Source: Phylloscopus collybita
Taxonomy: Eukaryota > Chordata > Aves > Passeriformes > Phylloscopidae
Assembly (NCBI GenBank): GCA_027886175.1
Contig: JAJNNQ010000126.1
Span: 1-64,000, forward strand
Length of the DNA: 64,000 bases
Direction: 5' to 3'
Every line of letters begins with the position of its first letter. The first letter of the stretch is position 1. Under the pieces are notes generated by a model that was given only the letters and a program-made list of their open reading frames with translations, was not told where the DNA came from and did no database searches. Shown here in pieces: positions 35,516 through 45,915 of this stretch. The position numbers and the translations under genes are program-made.

Positions 35516-37484
35516 GTACACACAAATATCAATATATAATTATAAATACAAATGCTTAATATATGTTCAGGACTTGATTCTTTCCAGCTCATTTTTTTCC
35601 TTAAAAAGGTCAAGTGGCACCAGTCTGTCAGGGGGCTTTCTGGTCTTTTTTGCTAGGAGTTGAATGAAGACAAGTGGTTGCCTGGAAAAATATTTCAGAT
35701 GTAAAATTGAACATTGTTAGATGCACACATTGTCAGGCAGAAAAAGTATTTAAGTGGGACTAATTCCAGTATCTGGTATTAGTTCAGTATATAGATTGCT
35801 GTACTTTCTTTCATCTGTGATCCTAACTTATACCAGTAGCTTAAAAACCAAAACAAATCATATTTTTAAAAACAAAGGAAGTCCTGCTTAAGTAAAACTC
35901 CTTTTTATATTTAATGTTCAACAAAGCCAAAGAAGGAAACAGTGGTGAAAGCAAACAAATATGAATTATGAAGAATATTTCTCCGTTTATTCCAGGTAAA
36001 AGCAGCTTAAGTTGGTCTGACTGCTGAACAGATTTACAAGCAGATTCAGTTCAAGCAAGTTAAAACTCCCTCTAATGGCAACTGGATAAATGACAGACTG
36101 AAAAAATTAAAAGCATCTCACTGTATTTGAAACTTATTTTTCACTAAGAAAATGTTGGTATGAATTCTTTTGAAAAGTGAAACTTAAGCCAGCGCCCAAG
36201 ATTCTTTTAAATTACAATTTCTTTTACATTCCTGACATAAAAGTTTTTATGAGCTTTGTAAGATGTGTGATGCAAAAATTCACATATTGTGTAAAATAAG
36301 TTTTCTCCAACCTGTCTGTTGCCTTAACAAACTGCCTTAGAAAAGCACTCAGGACAGAAGACTGCTCCTGTACACAAAAAGGGTCCTGGTTTTCTGCAAT
36401 ACTGCTCCCAACAGTAACACTAAACACTTAGAGAGATGATTTAGTTACAAAATCTGGAATTCACAGGCAAAACAAACCTGTGCAGGGAGCGTGATAAAAT
36501 CAGAAAAGATTACATTCTGCTCACGAACACCAAACAGAAATTGTCCCTAGGAAACCATGAAAATTAAGAACAGACATCAACTCCTTTCAATTGGATGAGC
36601 ACTGTGTGCAGGATTAAAATGTTAAGGAAGGAAGGTAACCAAGGGGTTGCCTGATAGCACTAGTTAGATGTGCTGGCAGCAACACAGAGGGGAAAACTTA
36701 CCAAGTCACCAATTTAGAAAGCTTCAACCTCTGTTGCAATGAGATCTAGCAATGCTTTTTCTTCCCCACAACCCTGAGGCAATTTCAGTTCTCAGATAGT
36801 TCTGTTGGATATTCTCCTTCATTGCTATCTTTATTCTCTATCCCTACACACAGACATTGGATTAAAAAGCTGAGAGACCATTATTTGATTTCTCATTAGC
36901 AGTAATGATTCTGTGTATAATTTTTACAGCCTGAAGGTCATTTCAATTACTACAATACAAGAATCTCAGGCTCTTGCTGATCAAAAGAGAAATGTTCTCA
37001 GAAGGGAAGTATTCAAGCAGGTAGAAATTTGAATTAAAGTGAATTGAACATTTTTAAAAAACGTAAAAACTAATTCTGAAAAGCAGACTTCTTATTCAAA
37101 ACTAAACTTTTGAAAACGCTGACTTTTTATCAAAAGCTCACTAGAACCATTCCCCCCAAAACCAATCTAGTAACTCTTCAGTAACAGAAGTTTTACAGAG
37201 AGGTATGGAATAGACTAGTCTTTTGTGCTGGCCTGCATTCCCCCTTCAGAATAAGAAAGGCATATGGAATCTGATCCAAACCTCACTTACATAAATAAAA
37301 TGTCTTGTGAATTCATACTAGCCCACATGAACTGTTGTAACATCTTCTCATAGCTACTGGAGGTTCAAAGGAGAAATCACTGCTTACCCCAGCAACTTAA
37401 GTACATTTTTTATAGCAAAGCAAATGGTATATTTTGAAAGTAGGGCATACTTGCCTGCAAGATGCTAGAGACACGAGAGAGATC
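35516..37484. other. Intergenic DNA between LTR and DMRT2 3' end
   Basis: No gene or clear repeat. AT-rich. Regulatory or read-through sequence 3' of DMRT2 could lie here, but nothing specific is visible. Confidence 0.5.
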
Positions 37485-37509
37485 AGGCTATGCTTGTAAG
37501 TAAACTCAT

Positions 37510-37515
37510 TTTATT
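37510..37515 (-). terminator. DMRT2 polyadenylation signal AATAAA
   Basis: The plus-strand TTTATT reads AATAAA on the gene's strand, about 310 bases after the stop codon, and is the first clean canonical signal downstream. It is followed by a moderately GT-containing stretch. Confidence 0.6.
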
Positions 37516-37547
37516 GAATGGTTTGAAGGGCTGCTTAAAATAAAAAT

Positions 37548-37565
37548 AATAAAAAAAAAAAACAA

Positions 37566-37599
<34 letters not shown>
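37548..37599. repeat. A-rich tract (U-tract in DMRT2 mRNA)
   Basis: About 50 bases of A with scattered C. It lies inside the predicted 3' UTR and reads as poly(U) in the DMRT2 transcript. Confidence 0.9.
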
Positions 37600-37600
<1 letters not shown>

Positions 37601-37824
37601 AAAAACAACACTTTACAGTCTGTACATGCAGTTTCAATTTTAAAAAAATTAAATCTGTTTTTCAGAAAACATGCATATTTATGTACATCATTTTGAAATA
37701 AAGGAAAGCGTTACCATTTACTGCAGAAATTCCTCTTTAAAAATCTTTTTAGAGATAAGGCAGGCAGGAGCAATTCTGCAGAAAGCAAAGCTTAGGAACT
37801 CTCTACTCTGAAGGTAAGGTTTAT

Positions 37825-38882
37825 TCATTCAGAGACATTAGTAACAGCAGAAGAAGGTCGTTTAAGGATGGATTCAACTGAAAACGACAATGGCTCAGTT
37901 GTTGAAAGTTTTGTTGTGGCCTGTTTGGCCCCAAAGAAGTCTTTTGCACATTTGTCTACAGTAAACTTGTATTTTTGGTTCTCTTTAACAGCACACTCCC
38001 TGTACTTCTTAGAAGCATCTTCGAAAGTCTCCTTCACAAATGACATTCTCAGCTCTGCTGCTGGAGTGCCAGGAAATGTCTGATGGAACAGCGACTGGAA
38101 CGCGCTGTACTTGAGCGGCGCAGGGGGCTTGGTGCTGCTTTTGCTGACCTTGCTCAATGCCTGCTCCTGAGGAGACAGAGAACCCTTATCAGAAACCTGA
38201 GAGAAAGTCCTTTTTGGGGGAGAGAAAGCTGACCTCTCACGAGCCTCCTGATGGAGGCACACTATTTCGTTTCGTGGCTGCTGCACGTCCCGCCCGTGGC
38301 TCAGAACAAACGGGTTTTCCATTTTCGGAGGCACGATGTCATGCTCGGAGCTCGGACAGTCCTGACCTTGTGAGACCTTGGCATCCCAACCCGTCCCAGG
38401 TTTGAGAGCTTGGACAGCAGTAGCATTCAACAGGCATTGCTGGTAGAGGAGGGCATCACTAATGGGCCCACATTTTGGCCAGACTAAGAACCTAGAAGAC
38501 AGGGGGTACTGCCTGTAGGTAGTGGCTACACTGACATTCGAAGAAATCAGTTCCATGTTGCTAGGTCCTGAATACTGCATCGTCAGATCGAGGCAGGCTG
38601 GTAAAAAATTGGGAAATTCCTTGTTTGGGTTATCGACTTGAGCAGTGTTGAAGGCTGTTTTATACGGGCTGTACTCAGCTCCACGCACCATACGGTTGGG
38701 GAGGAAAAGGGCAGCTGCTTGTGTGGCTTCCATCATATCTCTCTCTTTAAACTCTCTCTCTAGCATAATGTTCTCCAACTCCTTATCAGCAAAAGCCCGT
38801 CTCTTTCTCATCCTGTCACTTACAGGAGGTGGCAAGGATGAACTCCCTCCCAGGTAAGAGTCTGTTGGAAGGGGACGGTAAC
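37825..38882 (-). CDS. DMRT2: DMRT2 terminal coding exon 3
   Basis: Begins at TTTTAG|GTTACCG, completing a Gly codon, then [12 protein letters not shown] and the basic RMRKRR stretch. It carries the long low-conservation middle region and the conserved C-terminal part from about [15 protein letters not shown] through the final [15 protein letters not shown] region. The stop is TGA at 37825-37827. It encodes residues 152-503. Confidence 0.96.
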
Positions 38883-39191
38883 CTAAAACAACAAAGCAGC
38901 GTTAGGAACTAAGCCACCTGAGAAAAACATCAAAGCTGTCTTTGTGCAACAGCCCCTGAGCCAGCCCCACCAAGCACCGAGCTCCTGCCACAGACCCTGG
39001 TCACCATCAGCTCCTGCAGAAGTCACCAGCACACAGAGGCTTAGCCATCAGGCACATAATCCAGTTCCCCAGTGCAGATAAGCAAGCCCTGCTTTTCTGA
39101 CGTGTGTAGTATGCCTCAAAGTTAGCTGGTTAGTAGTTTTTTGTTGTTTTTTTTTTTAAGGTGGCTCCAAACAAACAGATCAAGGAGGGAG

Positions 39192-39226
<35 letters not shown>

Positions 39227-41018
39227 AAGCCCTACTGTGTATTATGATTGGTATTCCATCATGAGGCTTAAGGAGAGAGATAACCATTCACTTTTAACAC
39301 CCAGGGAAAGCATTCAAATATTTTATTTCTGCTGAACTAGAACTTCAGTAAAACATAGAAATTGAGTTTCCAGTGCATTCAATTACCAAGTTACCTGGCT
39401 TAATTTAATATAACAGATCAGGTCCAATCCTGTTTGCTCTACCCAGACAAGCAATTCCACTGAATTAATGGAACTATGTACATGAGTCAGGAGAACAGGA
39501 TTTTACCTGTTTTCTCTCACATTGCTCTCATACATGATTCCCATTTTCCAAGGAAGATGCCTATATCTACAGCTGGTGTATTTTCTATTTTCTAAAGATG
39601 AATCACTATGTACACATTGCTAGAGATGGAAGAAAATCCCAAGGAGAACTAGGAGAAAAGAAAAAGACAGTTAAGATAAGTTACAAGAAAGAATACAGAA
39701 GATTTTTCAAAAGAATGAACTGTAGATGTAGATTAGAGGTTTCCAAAAGGACCAAATATTAATTGAGCTTGAACAGGCAAAGAAAAGAGCTTTCTATTTC
39801 AGGGGAAAAAAAAAGAATTGAGAAGTACAATGATTTACAGGGATATGGTTTAGAAAGTAATTAAAGCAAACATAGGAATAAATATGTGCACAATCCCAAA
39901 CGGACGTGTGGAAAGAAATACACCCTTTCACTAAAATCCCGATCTTTAACACGTCATTCTTCCACGGTTAATATTTTCGACAGTGAGAAAACTAAGCACC
40001 TTATTTTGCAGACCTTACTATTGCCAATGTCACAAACGGTACTGCTGTGTTAGGCGTTCAGACAAAAAGAAAAAAAATAACAAAAATTAATCAATTTACT
40101 CGTTTGCAGGTTAAAACACCCACGAACAAATTACCCTGCACTGCAAAACGCCTCTGGGTAGCCGCGTAAAGAGACTGCCAGCTTGTAACAGTAACTCTCA
40201 AATTTCAAACTACCGTCGCCAGCGTTTCAGGCATTATTTTGGGCCGAGGGGGCGAGAAACTGAAATTCTGCCACAGCCTCGAAGGGCAGGAGCCTCCGTC
40301 TCCCGGCGCCGGTAGCGGGGCGCGCTTTCACTCCTATTTCGGGAAAGGATGCTGCCTTCGGGACGGGAGGTGCGGCTCTGCCTGGGGCAAGGCGGCTTTT
40401 CTCCGCATGCCAGCGGTGCCGCGGGCAGCCGCGGAGGGGCCGGGGGTGATGCTCTTACCTTCCAGGATGCTCTTGGCCAAGAGGCTGGGCGTTCGGACGT
40501 GCCTCTGGTAGACGGCTTTGCGCTCCAGACTCGCCTGCTTCCCCGTCAGCCCTTTCTTGTCCTAAGAGAGCGATGGGATGGCGCTGTCAGACCATCCGGT
40601 GCGGTCCCGGTGCGGTCCCGGTGCGGTCCCGGTGCGGTCCCGCCGCTCGCTGCCCGTGCCCGCTCACCTCGGTGGCCTGCTGCCGCCGGAGCGCCACCTG
40701 CGCGGCCATGACCCGCTGCCGCTCCACCACCAGCAGGCAATTGGCGCACTGGCAGTCGCGCCAGCGGCAGAACCGCTTGTGCCCCTTCAGGCACGACACC
40801 ACGCCGTGGTTGCGGCACCGGGCGCACTTGGGCGTGCGGCTCAGCTTCCGCGGTTCGCCCCGCCGCGGAGCCGCCGCCGCCGCCGCCGCCTCCTCGCTTT
40901 CCTCCTCCTCCTCTTCCTCCTCCGGGCCGGTGCTGCCGCGCGGAGCGCCAGGTGCCTCGTCCGGCTCCCCTTCCAGGCTCTCCACGTCGATCTCCCAGTC
41001 GGCGCGTTCCTCAGCCAT
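37825..41018 (-). CDS. DMRT2: DMRT2, DM-domain transcription factor (3 coding exons)
   Basis: Coding exons at 41018-40668, 40561-40459 and 38882-37825 total 1,512 nt, or 503 residues plus stop. All four splice sites are GT/AG and the reading frame joins exactly. Residues about 57-116 form the DM domain, with intertwined zinc sites Cys65, Cys68, His80, Cys84 and His71, Cys89, Cys91, Cys94, spaced as in Doublesex. An acidic run (33-40) and an alanine run precede it; a basic motif RMRKRR (175-180) is a likely nuclear signal. The last residues, [15 protein letters not shown] and neighbours, are the hallmark C-terminus of DMRT2. No DMA domain is present, as expected. In vertebrates DMRT2 acts in somite and dermomyotome patterning and early myogenesis. 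Its cluster partner DMRT3 should lie beyond the right edge. No damage is visible; the gene looks functional. Confidence 0.96.
38883..40458 (-). other. DMRT2 intron between coding exons 2 and 3
   Basis: About 1.58 kb, GTAAGA to TTTTAG. It contains a 27-base A-run (plus strand 39196-39222) and otherwise unremarkable sequence. The first 250 bases still belong to the CpG-rich promoter-side block. Confidence 0.9.
40459..40561 (-). CDS. DMRT2: DMRT2 coding exon 2
   Basis: 103 nt from CTTAG|GACAAG to GGAAG|GTAAGA. It encodes residues 118-151 plus the first base of codon 152: DKKGLTGKQ, then [22 protein letters not shown]. This is the conserved linker directly after the DM domain in DMRT2. Confidence 0.94.
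40562..40667 (-). other. DMRT2 intron between coding exons 1 and 2 (106 bp)
   Basis: A very short intron, GTGAGC to TTAG. About 45 bp of it (40599-40643) is four tandem copies of an 11-bp GC-rich unit, GGTGCGGTCCC on the plus strand. Confidence 0.9.
40668..41018 (-). CDS. DMRT2: DMRT2 coding exon 1 (DM domain)
   Basis: The ATG at 41018-41016 has a strong context (A at -3, G at +4). It encodes residues 1-117 in phase 0, ending at RRQQATE. The donor is GAG|GTGAGC at 40667. It contains the complete DM zinc module and the start of the recognition helix ([19 protein letters not shown]). Confidence 0.96.
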
Positions 41019-41037
41019 TCTGCTCCTCGGCGGCGCA

Positions 41038-41155
41038 GCTGCAAGAGAGGGGTCAGGCCGCCCGCCCCCGCGGCGGCACCGCAGCCGGAGCGCGCCCGCA
41101 GCCCCGCCGGGAAGTCACGGCAGAGCCCGCATGGGATGCCGTCTTCCCCCTTACC
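41038..41155 (-). other. Possible 5'-UTR intron of DMRT2
   Basis: On the gene strand a good donor ACGG|TAAGGG lies at about 41155-41153, and a strong acceptor (pyrimidine run then TTGCAG|CTGCGCC) ends at 41039, 20 bases before the ATG. Together they suggest a 5'-UTR intron of about 116 bp, so DMRT2 probably has a non-coding first exon upstream of 41155. Based on splice signals alone. Confidence 0.45.
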
Positions 41156-41719
41156 GTCAGCCCGGCTCTCTTGCGCACGACCCACGCAGGGCCCAGTTTA
41201 GCCACGACGGACGCCTCCCTCTTTCCCTCCCTCCCTCCCGTCCCGGCTCGGGGAAGGAGCTGCGATAGCCCGCTACAGGGAGGGGCGCGTCTCCTGCAAG
41301 CGAGGGATGCGGCACGAACCGTCCCAGGGCAATGCCCCGCGCTGCAGCGCTACCACTCTGCCCGCTCTTAACAGGGTCCTGCTTATTCCAGGACCTCCCG
41401 AGAACGCTCCTGCCAGCTGCGTTCAAACCTGGGAGACAGGCAGAGGACAGCTGGACTTCACACATCGCCGCCGCCCTCTCCAGCGACCAAAGGCAACACG
41501 AGCTCCTAGAGCTCTCCGCATCTTCAAGCTCAGGACCTCCCTGCTCTTCCTTCTGCACTTACCGAAGGCAGGTGGTGCGGGGAGCACGCAAGCCCTTCCG
41601 CTCCTGGCACAGCGCGCAAGGCCGCCCGGAGACAAGGAAGCCCCGACGCCGGCACCGGGAGAGCTCAGGGCGCCGCTCCGTCGGGGGATGGATGGCAGCG
41701 GGGCCGGGGATGGCACCGA
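41156..41719 (-). promoter_or_regulatory. DMRT2 proximal upstream CpG region, possible first exon
   Basis: GC-rich with many CpGs, directly upstream of the predicted 5'-UTR intron. No TATA box is obvious. The start site could lie here or further out, beyond the minisatellite. Plus-strand open frames here run into the minisatellite and are not credible genes. Confidence 0.45.
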
Positions 41720-42346
41720 GCAGCGCCCGCCGCAGAATCTATCAGCGCCCGCCGCGGAATCTATCAGTGCCCGCCGCGGAATCTATCAGCGCCCGCCGCG
41801 GAATCTATCAGTGCCCGCCGCGGAATCTATCAGCGCCCGCCGCGGAATCTATCAGCGCCCGCCGCGATATCAGTGCCCGCCGCGATATCAGCGCCCGCCG
41901 CGGAATCAGCGCCCGCCGCGGTATCTATCAGCGCCCGCCGCGGTATCAGCGCCCGCCGCGGTATCTATCAGTGCCCGCCGCGGAATCAGCGCCCGCCGCG
42001 GTATCAGTGCCCGCCGCGATATCAGTGCCCGCCGCGATATCAGTGCCCGCCGCGATATCAGCGCCCGCCGCGATATCAGCGCCCGCCGCGGAATCAGCGC
42101 CCGCCGCGGTATCTATCAGCGCCCGCCGCGGTATCAGCGCCCGCCGCGGTATCTATCAGTGCCCGCCGCGATATCAGCGCCCGCCGCGGTATCAGCGCCC
42201 GCCGCGATATCAGCGCCCGCCGCGATATCAGCGCCCGCCGCGGTATCAGCGCCCGCCGCGATATCAGCGCCCGCCGCGGTATCTATCAGCGCCCGCCGCG
42301 GTATCAGCGCCCGCCGCGATATCAGCGCCCGCCGCCGCCGCCGCCC
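41720..42346. repeat. GC-rich minisatellite beside the DMRT2 promoter
   Basis: About 32 tandem copies by hand count of ATCAGCGCCCGCCGCGG-type units. Most units are 18 bp; a 22-bp variant with an extra CTAT or AATCT segment dominates the left part. Positions alternate between CAGCGC and CAGTGC, and between CGCGGT and CGCGAT, giving a mosaic of unit types. Every unit holds several CpGs. It ends in a short GCC run. Frames of 411, 406 and 198 codons across it are repeat artefacts, since an 18-bp unit leaves all frames open. Confidence 0.97.
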
Positions 42347-42410
42347 ATTGGCTGCCCGCCCCGCGGCCGCCGCCCCGATTGGCCGGCGCGGCCCGGCCCG
42401 GCCCCGCCCC
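42347..42410. promoter_or_regulatory. Twin CCAAT plus GC-box promoter-like segment
   Basis: ATTGG (CCAAT on the minus strand) occurs at 42347-42351 and 42378-42382, about 31 bp apart, and GCCCCGCCCC lies at 42401-42410. The spacing and CpG density are those of a TATA-less promoter. The CCAAT orientation favours, but does not prove, transcription toward DMRT2. A divergent plus-strand transcript is equally possible. Confidence 0.5.
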
Positions 42411-43250
42411 CCGCGCGTGGGCCCGCCGGTGGGTGCGGGCGGGAGGCGGGAGGGGGCGATGGGCGGTGAGCTGCGGCTTTGGGGGGGCGAGAAAGGAGCG
42501 GGAGAGGGAAGGAAGGGAGAAAAGGCGCTGGGGCTGGTCTAAGCTCAGCTAAGGAGCCCGCCCCGCAGGCGGGCGGCGGGTCTCTCCCCGAGGAGCGGGC
42601 CTCGAGAGCCTCGAGCAGCCACCGCCTTTTCCATTGCGGCCGTTCCTGTGGCTTGACCCGCTAGGGGAAGGGACTCGTGGCAATGGTTCTTTTCTTTCAA
42701 GTCTAAAAACGCGGCGGGACCCTTCCCTTTCGGGAATTCGAGTATTTTTCCTCGCCTGTTTTTTACCATTCACTCTCCTCAGAGGGAACGTTTTCCACCG
42801 ACATTGAGGTTTTCCCCCTAAGTAACTTTATTTCCCCTAAGTAACTTTATTCCCGCCGCTCCCTGACGGAGGATGATCTTTAGGAGCTGGGTACTGTCCG
42901 CTGTCTCCCCAGCTGGAGAGAGATCGAAGTTGTGACCCACGAAGTCACGGTAGTGCCACGGAGAGGCCGGAGTTCCACTGAAAATAGGAATCCCCGAGAG
43001 GTCCAAATGGGCAGAGTACAGCTCGGCCGCGTTCAGCACCGGGCAGGAGAAAAACTGATGAATTTAAACGGATTTTGCCCAGGAAGAAAAAGAATAAAGG
43101 CGTGCGGGAGAACATTAGTTTCCCACCAGTGCGTACTGATCGAAATCTAACGATACGCAGAACATATGGCCGAAACCAGCCTCCTAAAAAGGGAAAATAT
43201 TTTGCTCTTTCCCCCGAGAAGCGCGCGCGTGTGTAATAACTACTGACAGC
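42411..43250. other. CpG-rich to mixed sequence upstream of DMRT2
   Basis: No gene recognised. A 20-bp unit around CCCCTAAGTAACTTTATT is doubled at about 42815-42850. GC content falls between 42650 and 43250. Confidence 0.5.
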
Positions 43251-44391
43251 ATTCGTGTATGTCATAAACACGGGCATCCAGTGGCGGTGAGCACACGGAG
43301 CAGCTGCCGGCCGCCGGTTCGGCACGGGAAAACCCTGCCCTGGCAGGCCTTGGGGACAAAGGCCACCGGGCGGGCGGGCAGCACAGGCGGGCAGCTGGGT
43401 GAGCCCGGCGGGGGCCCGGAGCTCCTCGCTCCGCTGCAGCCCGAGCAGGGCACCAGCCCTTCCCTTCGCCCCGAGGGCTCCGGGCACCCTCCAGGAAGGA
43501 GAGTTTGCCCCCGGGGAGGTTTGTCCTCCCCGGGCGTCACCGTCGGGAGAGCGGGGAGAAAGAGGCGCATCCCCCGACGGCAGGTATTATTCATCTCAAA
43601 AGAGAGACCGGCTACTGTTTGACTTACAAGCATGACTAAAAGGCAAATACCCAAGGAATTCCACTTTCCCCCTTGGGGTCCCTCTTAAAAGGCACAAGCA
43701 TGACAAAGGACCTGCTAGGTTAGGAAACAGAAGTCGCCTTTGTCTGTAAACCGACACCGAATTACAAAGTACGATTCTGCGGTCCGCTGGAGTAAATTAC
43801 AAAACAGTTCGCCTCCTGTTTACTTTATCCGCAGGGAGCTGTGAAACCCAGCCACGATTTTAAAGCGTGTTTGTATAACTTTCTTCTGCTCCCGTTGTTT
43901 GCGCTCCGCGGCTCCGCAGCGCTTTTGAGCTCCCCTCCAGCCCCTCCTCTCCCTCCTTTCTCCAGAGGAAGAGGTTTCCTCCTGCGGGACGCACCCACGG
44001 GAGAGGGCGGACGGCGATCCTGCCTCTCCGGCTCAGTCTCCCGCTCTGGTCCGTGGTGCCAGCCGTGCCCGCTGCCAGCTGTGGTGGGCAGAGGCGGTGC
44101 CGTGCCCTGCGGGGAAAGGCGCTGATTTCCAGGCGAGGGGAGCCTTTGGAGCCCGCCAGGAGCAGCTGTGCATCCACCTGCCCCGCACAGCCTTCCCGGC
44201 ACAACTCCCCGCCCTTGTCAGCGCCAGCTCCGATGCCGGCGGGGCCCGGGAGCGAGACCCTGGACCAGGGATGCTGAGGTGCCCCGGGGCTCCTCAGAGC
44301 CCCCGCCGGACACCCCCGCCCTTGCCCGTCCCCTCCCCGGGCGCTGCCGCGGGGTCCCCGCGGGAGCTGCGCTGCCCAAAGCAGGGTGGGG
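43250..44391. promoter_or_regulatory. Second CpG-rich block, left part
   Basis: High GC with frequent CpG and no convincing exon. Overlapping open frames of 70-130 codons occur on both strands, as always in GC-rich DNA. It is probably part of the DMRT2-DMRT3 regulatory CpG domain; that is inferred from position and composition only. Confidence 0.4.
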
Positions 44392-44666
44392 GTGTGTTGT
44401 ATTCCTTTGGGAATGGTCTTTCCCTCGGAACCCCCCAGAGCCTGTAACCATGTAGTTTAACCCTACGTCCCCCTTATCTCTGACCTATGGCCCTGCGCCA
44501 GGTATCCCATCCCAGACAGAGACCAGATAAAAACCCCTGCTCCTCCTTGTTCGCCCTCTTTGCCCGGGGCTCCTTCGAGAATAAAGCCTTGGAACATTCC
44601 CTTGAGGTAAGAGCCTCTTTTGGATCTTTTTCCCTATCCTTGAAATAAATTCTAGTGAAGCGATCA
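44392..44666 (+). mobile_element. Probable solo LTR (approximate ends)
   Basis: AGATAAAAACCCCTGC (TATA-like, about 44525) is followed some 50 bases later by GAGAATAAAG (AATAAA at 44580-44585), then GCCTTGGAACATTCCC and TTGAGGTAAGAGCC. A promoter, R and polyadenylation arrangement this tight is the signature of a retroviral LTR. Borders are uncertain: TGTGTTGTATTCC near 44392 or TGTAACCATG near 44452 may be the left end. No target-site duplication was established. Confidence 0.55.
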
Positions 44667-45384
44667 TTTAATTGCTGCCAAAGCCTCCCCAAAATCTGAG
44701 CTAGCATCGCGGCCAGGGGGGCGGGCAGGGAGGCAGTACTTCAGGGGTGTGCCAGACCCCGGCGGGGGCTGTCTCGCAGGCTGTGCCTCTTGCAGCAGCT
44801 CCCATTCCCGAGGGGCGGAGGAGCAGCCCCGGGGCGCTGCCCCGCCCGAAAGCCGGCGGCCCCGGGGTGCCCTGAGCTCCGTCCCGCTCTGCATCGCGGC
44901 TCTGCGGGCAGGTGCAGGTGCAAGTGCCTCGGTCCCCCGCGCCTGGCCTTCCCTGCCCTCCCTTCCCGCCGGGGAAATTCATTAGCGAGGTTAGGGCAGG
45001 CTAACCAAACGGCAGCTCCGGGCGCGATTTTCCCCGGAGGAATGCTTTGATCCTGCCCTCTCTCCGCGCCGTCGGGGGCAGATCGCAATGACAAAGGCGG
45101 GCGATCCCGGCCGCTTGTTAGGTCAGAGATGTCACCTTTTAATCTGAAACAAATTGCTCCCGCCCGCCGGCCCCTCCCGGCCCTCTCCGGCTCCCGGAGC
45201 CCGGGCGGGGCTCCCGCCTCGGTCCAGCCCAGCACCGGGCCGGGACCGAGGGGGTTCTGCTCCCCGAGTTACTCTGTGTTTGCTACAGCGAGGATATTGA
45301 CGTTTCGCCGATGATCTCAACTGCGGGAAGCAGGGGAGTAGGATAGGGGAAAAGACTGAAAACCAACAACAAACAAAAAAACAC
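44667..45384. promoter_or_regulatory. Second CpG-rich block, right part; candidate enhancer
   Basis: CpG-rich, no exon seen. The segment 44980-45160 is less GC-rich and holds close-packed motifs: CTTTGATC and ACAAAGG (TCF/SOX-like), and AGGTCA with TCACCT in opposite orientation six bases apart (nuclear-receptor or T-box half-site-like). Such clustering suggests a regulatory element. Motif matches this short are weak evidence. Confidence 0.3.
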
Positions 45385-45464
45385 ACCCACGAAGACATCA
45401 GCTCTTCCCGTGTTATCCAATCTGACCCACGAAGACATCAGCTTTTCCCGTGTTGTGCAATCTG
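45385..45464. repeat. 40-bp tandem duplication
   Basis: ACCCACGAAGACATCAGCTC begins at 45385 and its near copy at 45425, both running through a TTCCCGTGTT block and CAATCTG. Two copies, few differences. Confidence 0.85.
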
Positions 45465-45694
45465 TACGAACCCTCATTTCTTTTGCAGTCTTCTTTCTTC
45501 ATTAAAATGCGGATTTTACATATGTGTATGTAAGACTCCCTCTGTCTCTCGTAAATAGCGTTTAAGTAAACCCTAGCGCTAAAATAAACCTGGGTAAGAT
45601 TTTTTTTCTTTTTTTTTTTATTCATGGCATAGACCTTTCTAAACTGTTTGTACCTTGGATCGTTTTAAACAAGCAAGTTTTTCAGTCTGGGCTT

Positions 45695-45915
45695 GAGTTT
45701 TTGTGGAGGGGTTGGGTTTTTTGGTTTTGTTTGTTTGTTTGGGGGGGTTTTGGTTGGTTTTTTTTTGTTGTTGTTGGGGTTTTTTTTTTGTGGTTTTTTT
45801 TTTTGGTTGGGTTTTTTTGGTTTTTTGTTGTTTTGGGTTTTGTTTGTTTGTTTGTTTTGGAGTTTTTTGGGGGGGATTGGGGGTTTTGTTTTGGTTTGGT
45901 TTGGGTTTTTTTATG
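45695..45915. repeat. G/T low-complexity tract
   Basis: About 220 bases almost entirely of G and T on the plus strand, in irregular TTTTG, GGTTTT and GTTTGTTT units. Frames rich in Phe, Trp, Gly and Cys here are artefacts. Confidence 0.95.

Larger units (their letters stand above)
37485..37824 (-). other. DMRT2: DMRT2 3' untranslated region (predicted)
   Basis: From the TGA after the last codon to the expected cleavage point about 15-25 bases past the polyadenylation signal. The RNA would contain a U-tract of about 50 bases, because the plus strand has an interrupted A-tract at 37548-37599. Length about 340 nt if the signal at 37510-37515 is used; a longer form is possible. Confidence 0.6.

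Noticed and set aside
40573..41371. Plus-strand frames of 231, 207 and 139 codons opposite DMRT2 exon 1
   Set aside because: Antisense shadows of a GC-rich coding exon; the minus strand has the DM domain with all zinc ligands and correct splice sites.
41307..42552. Frames of 411, 406 and 198 codons on the plus strand
   Set aside because: They are the 18/22-bp minisatellite read in three frames; the repeat unit has no stop in any frame, so openness means nothing.
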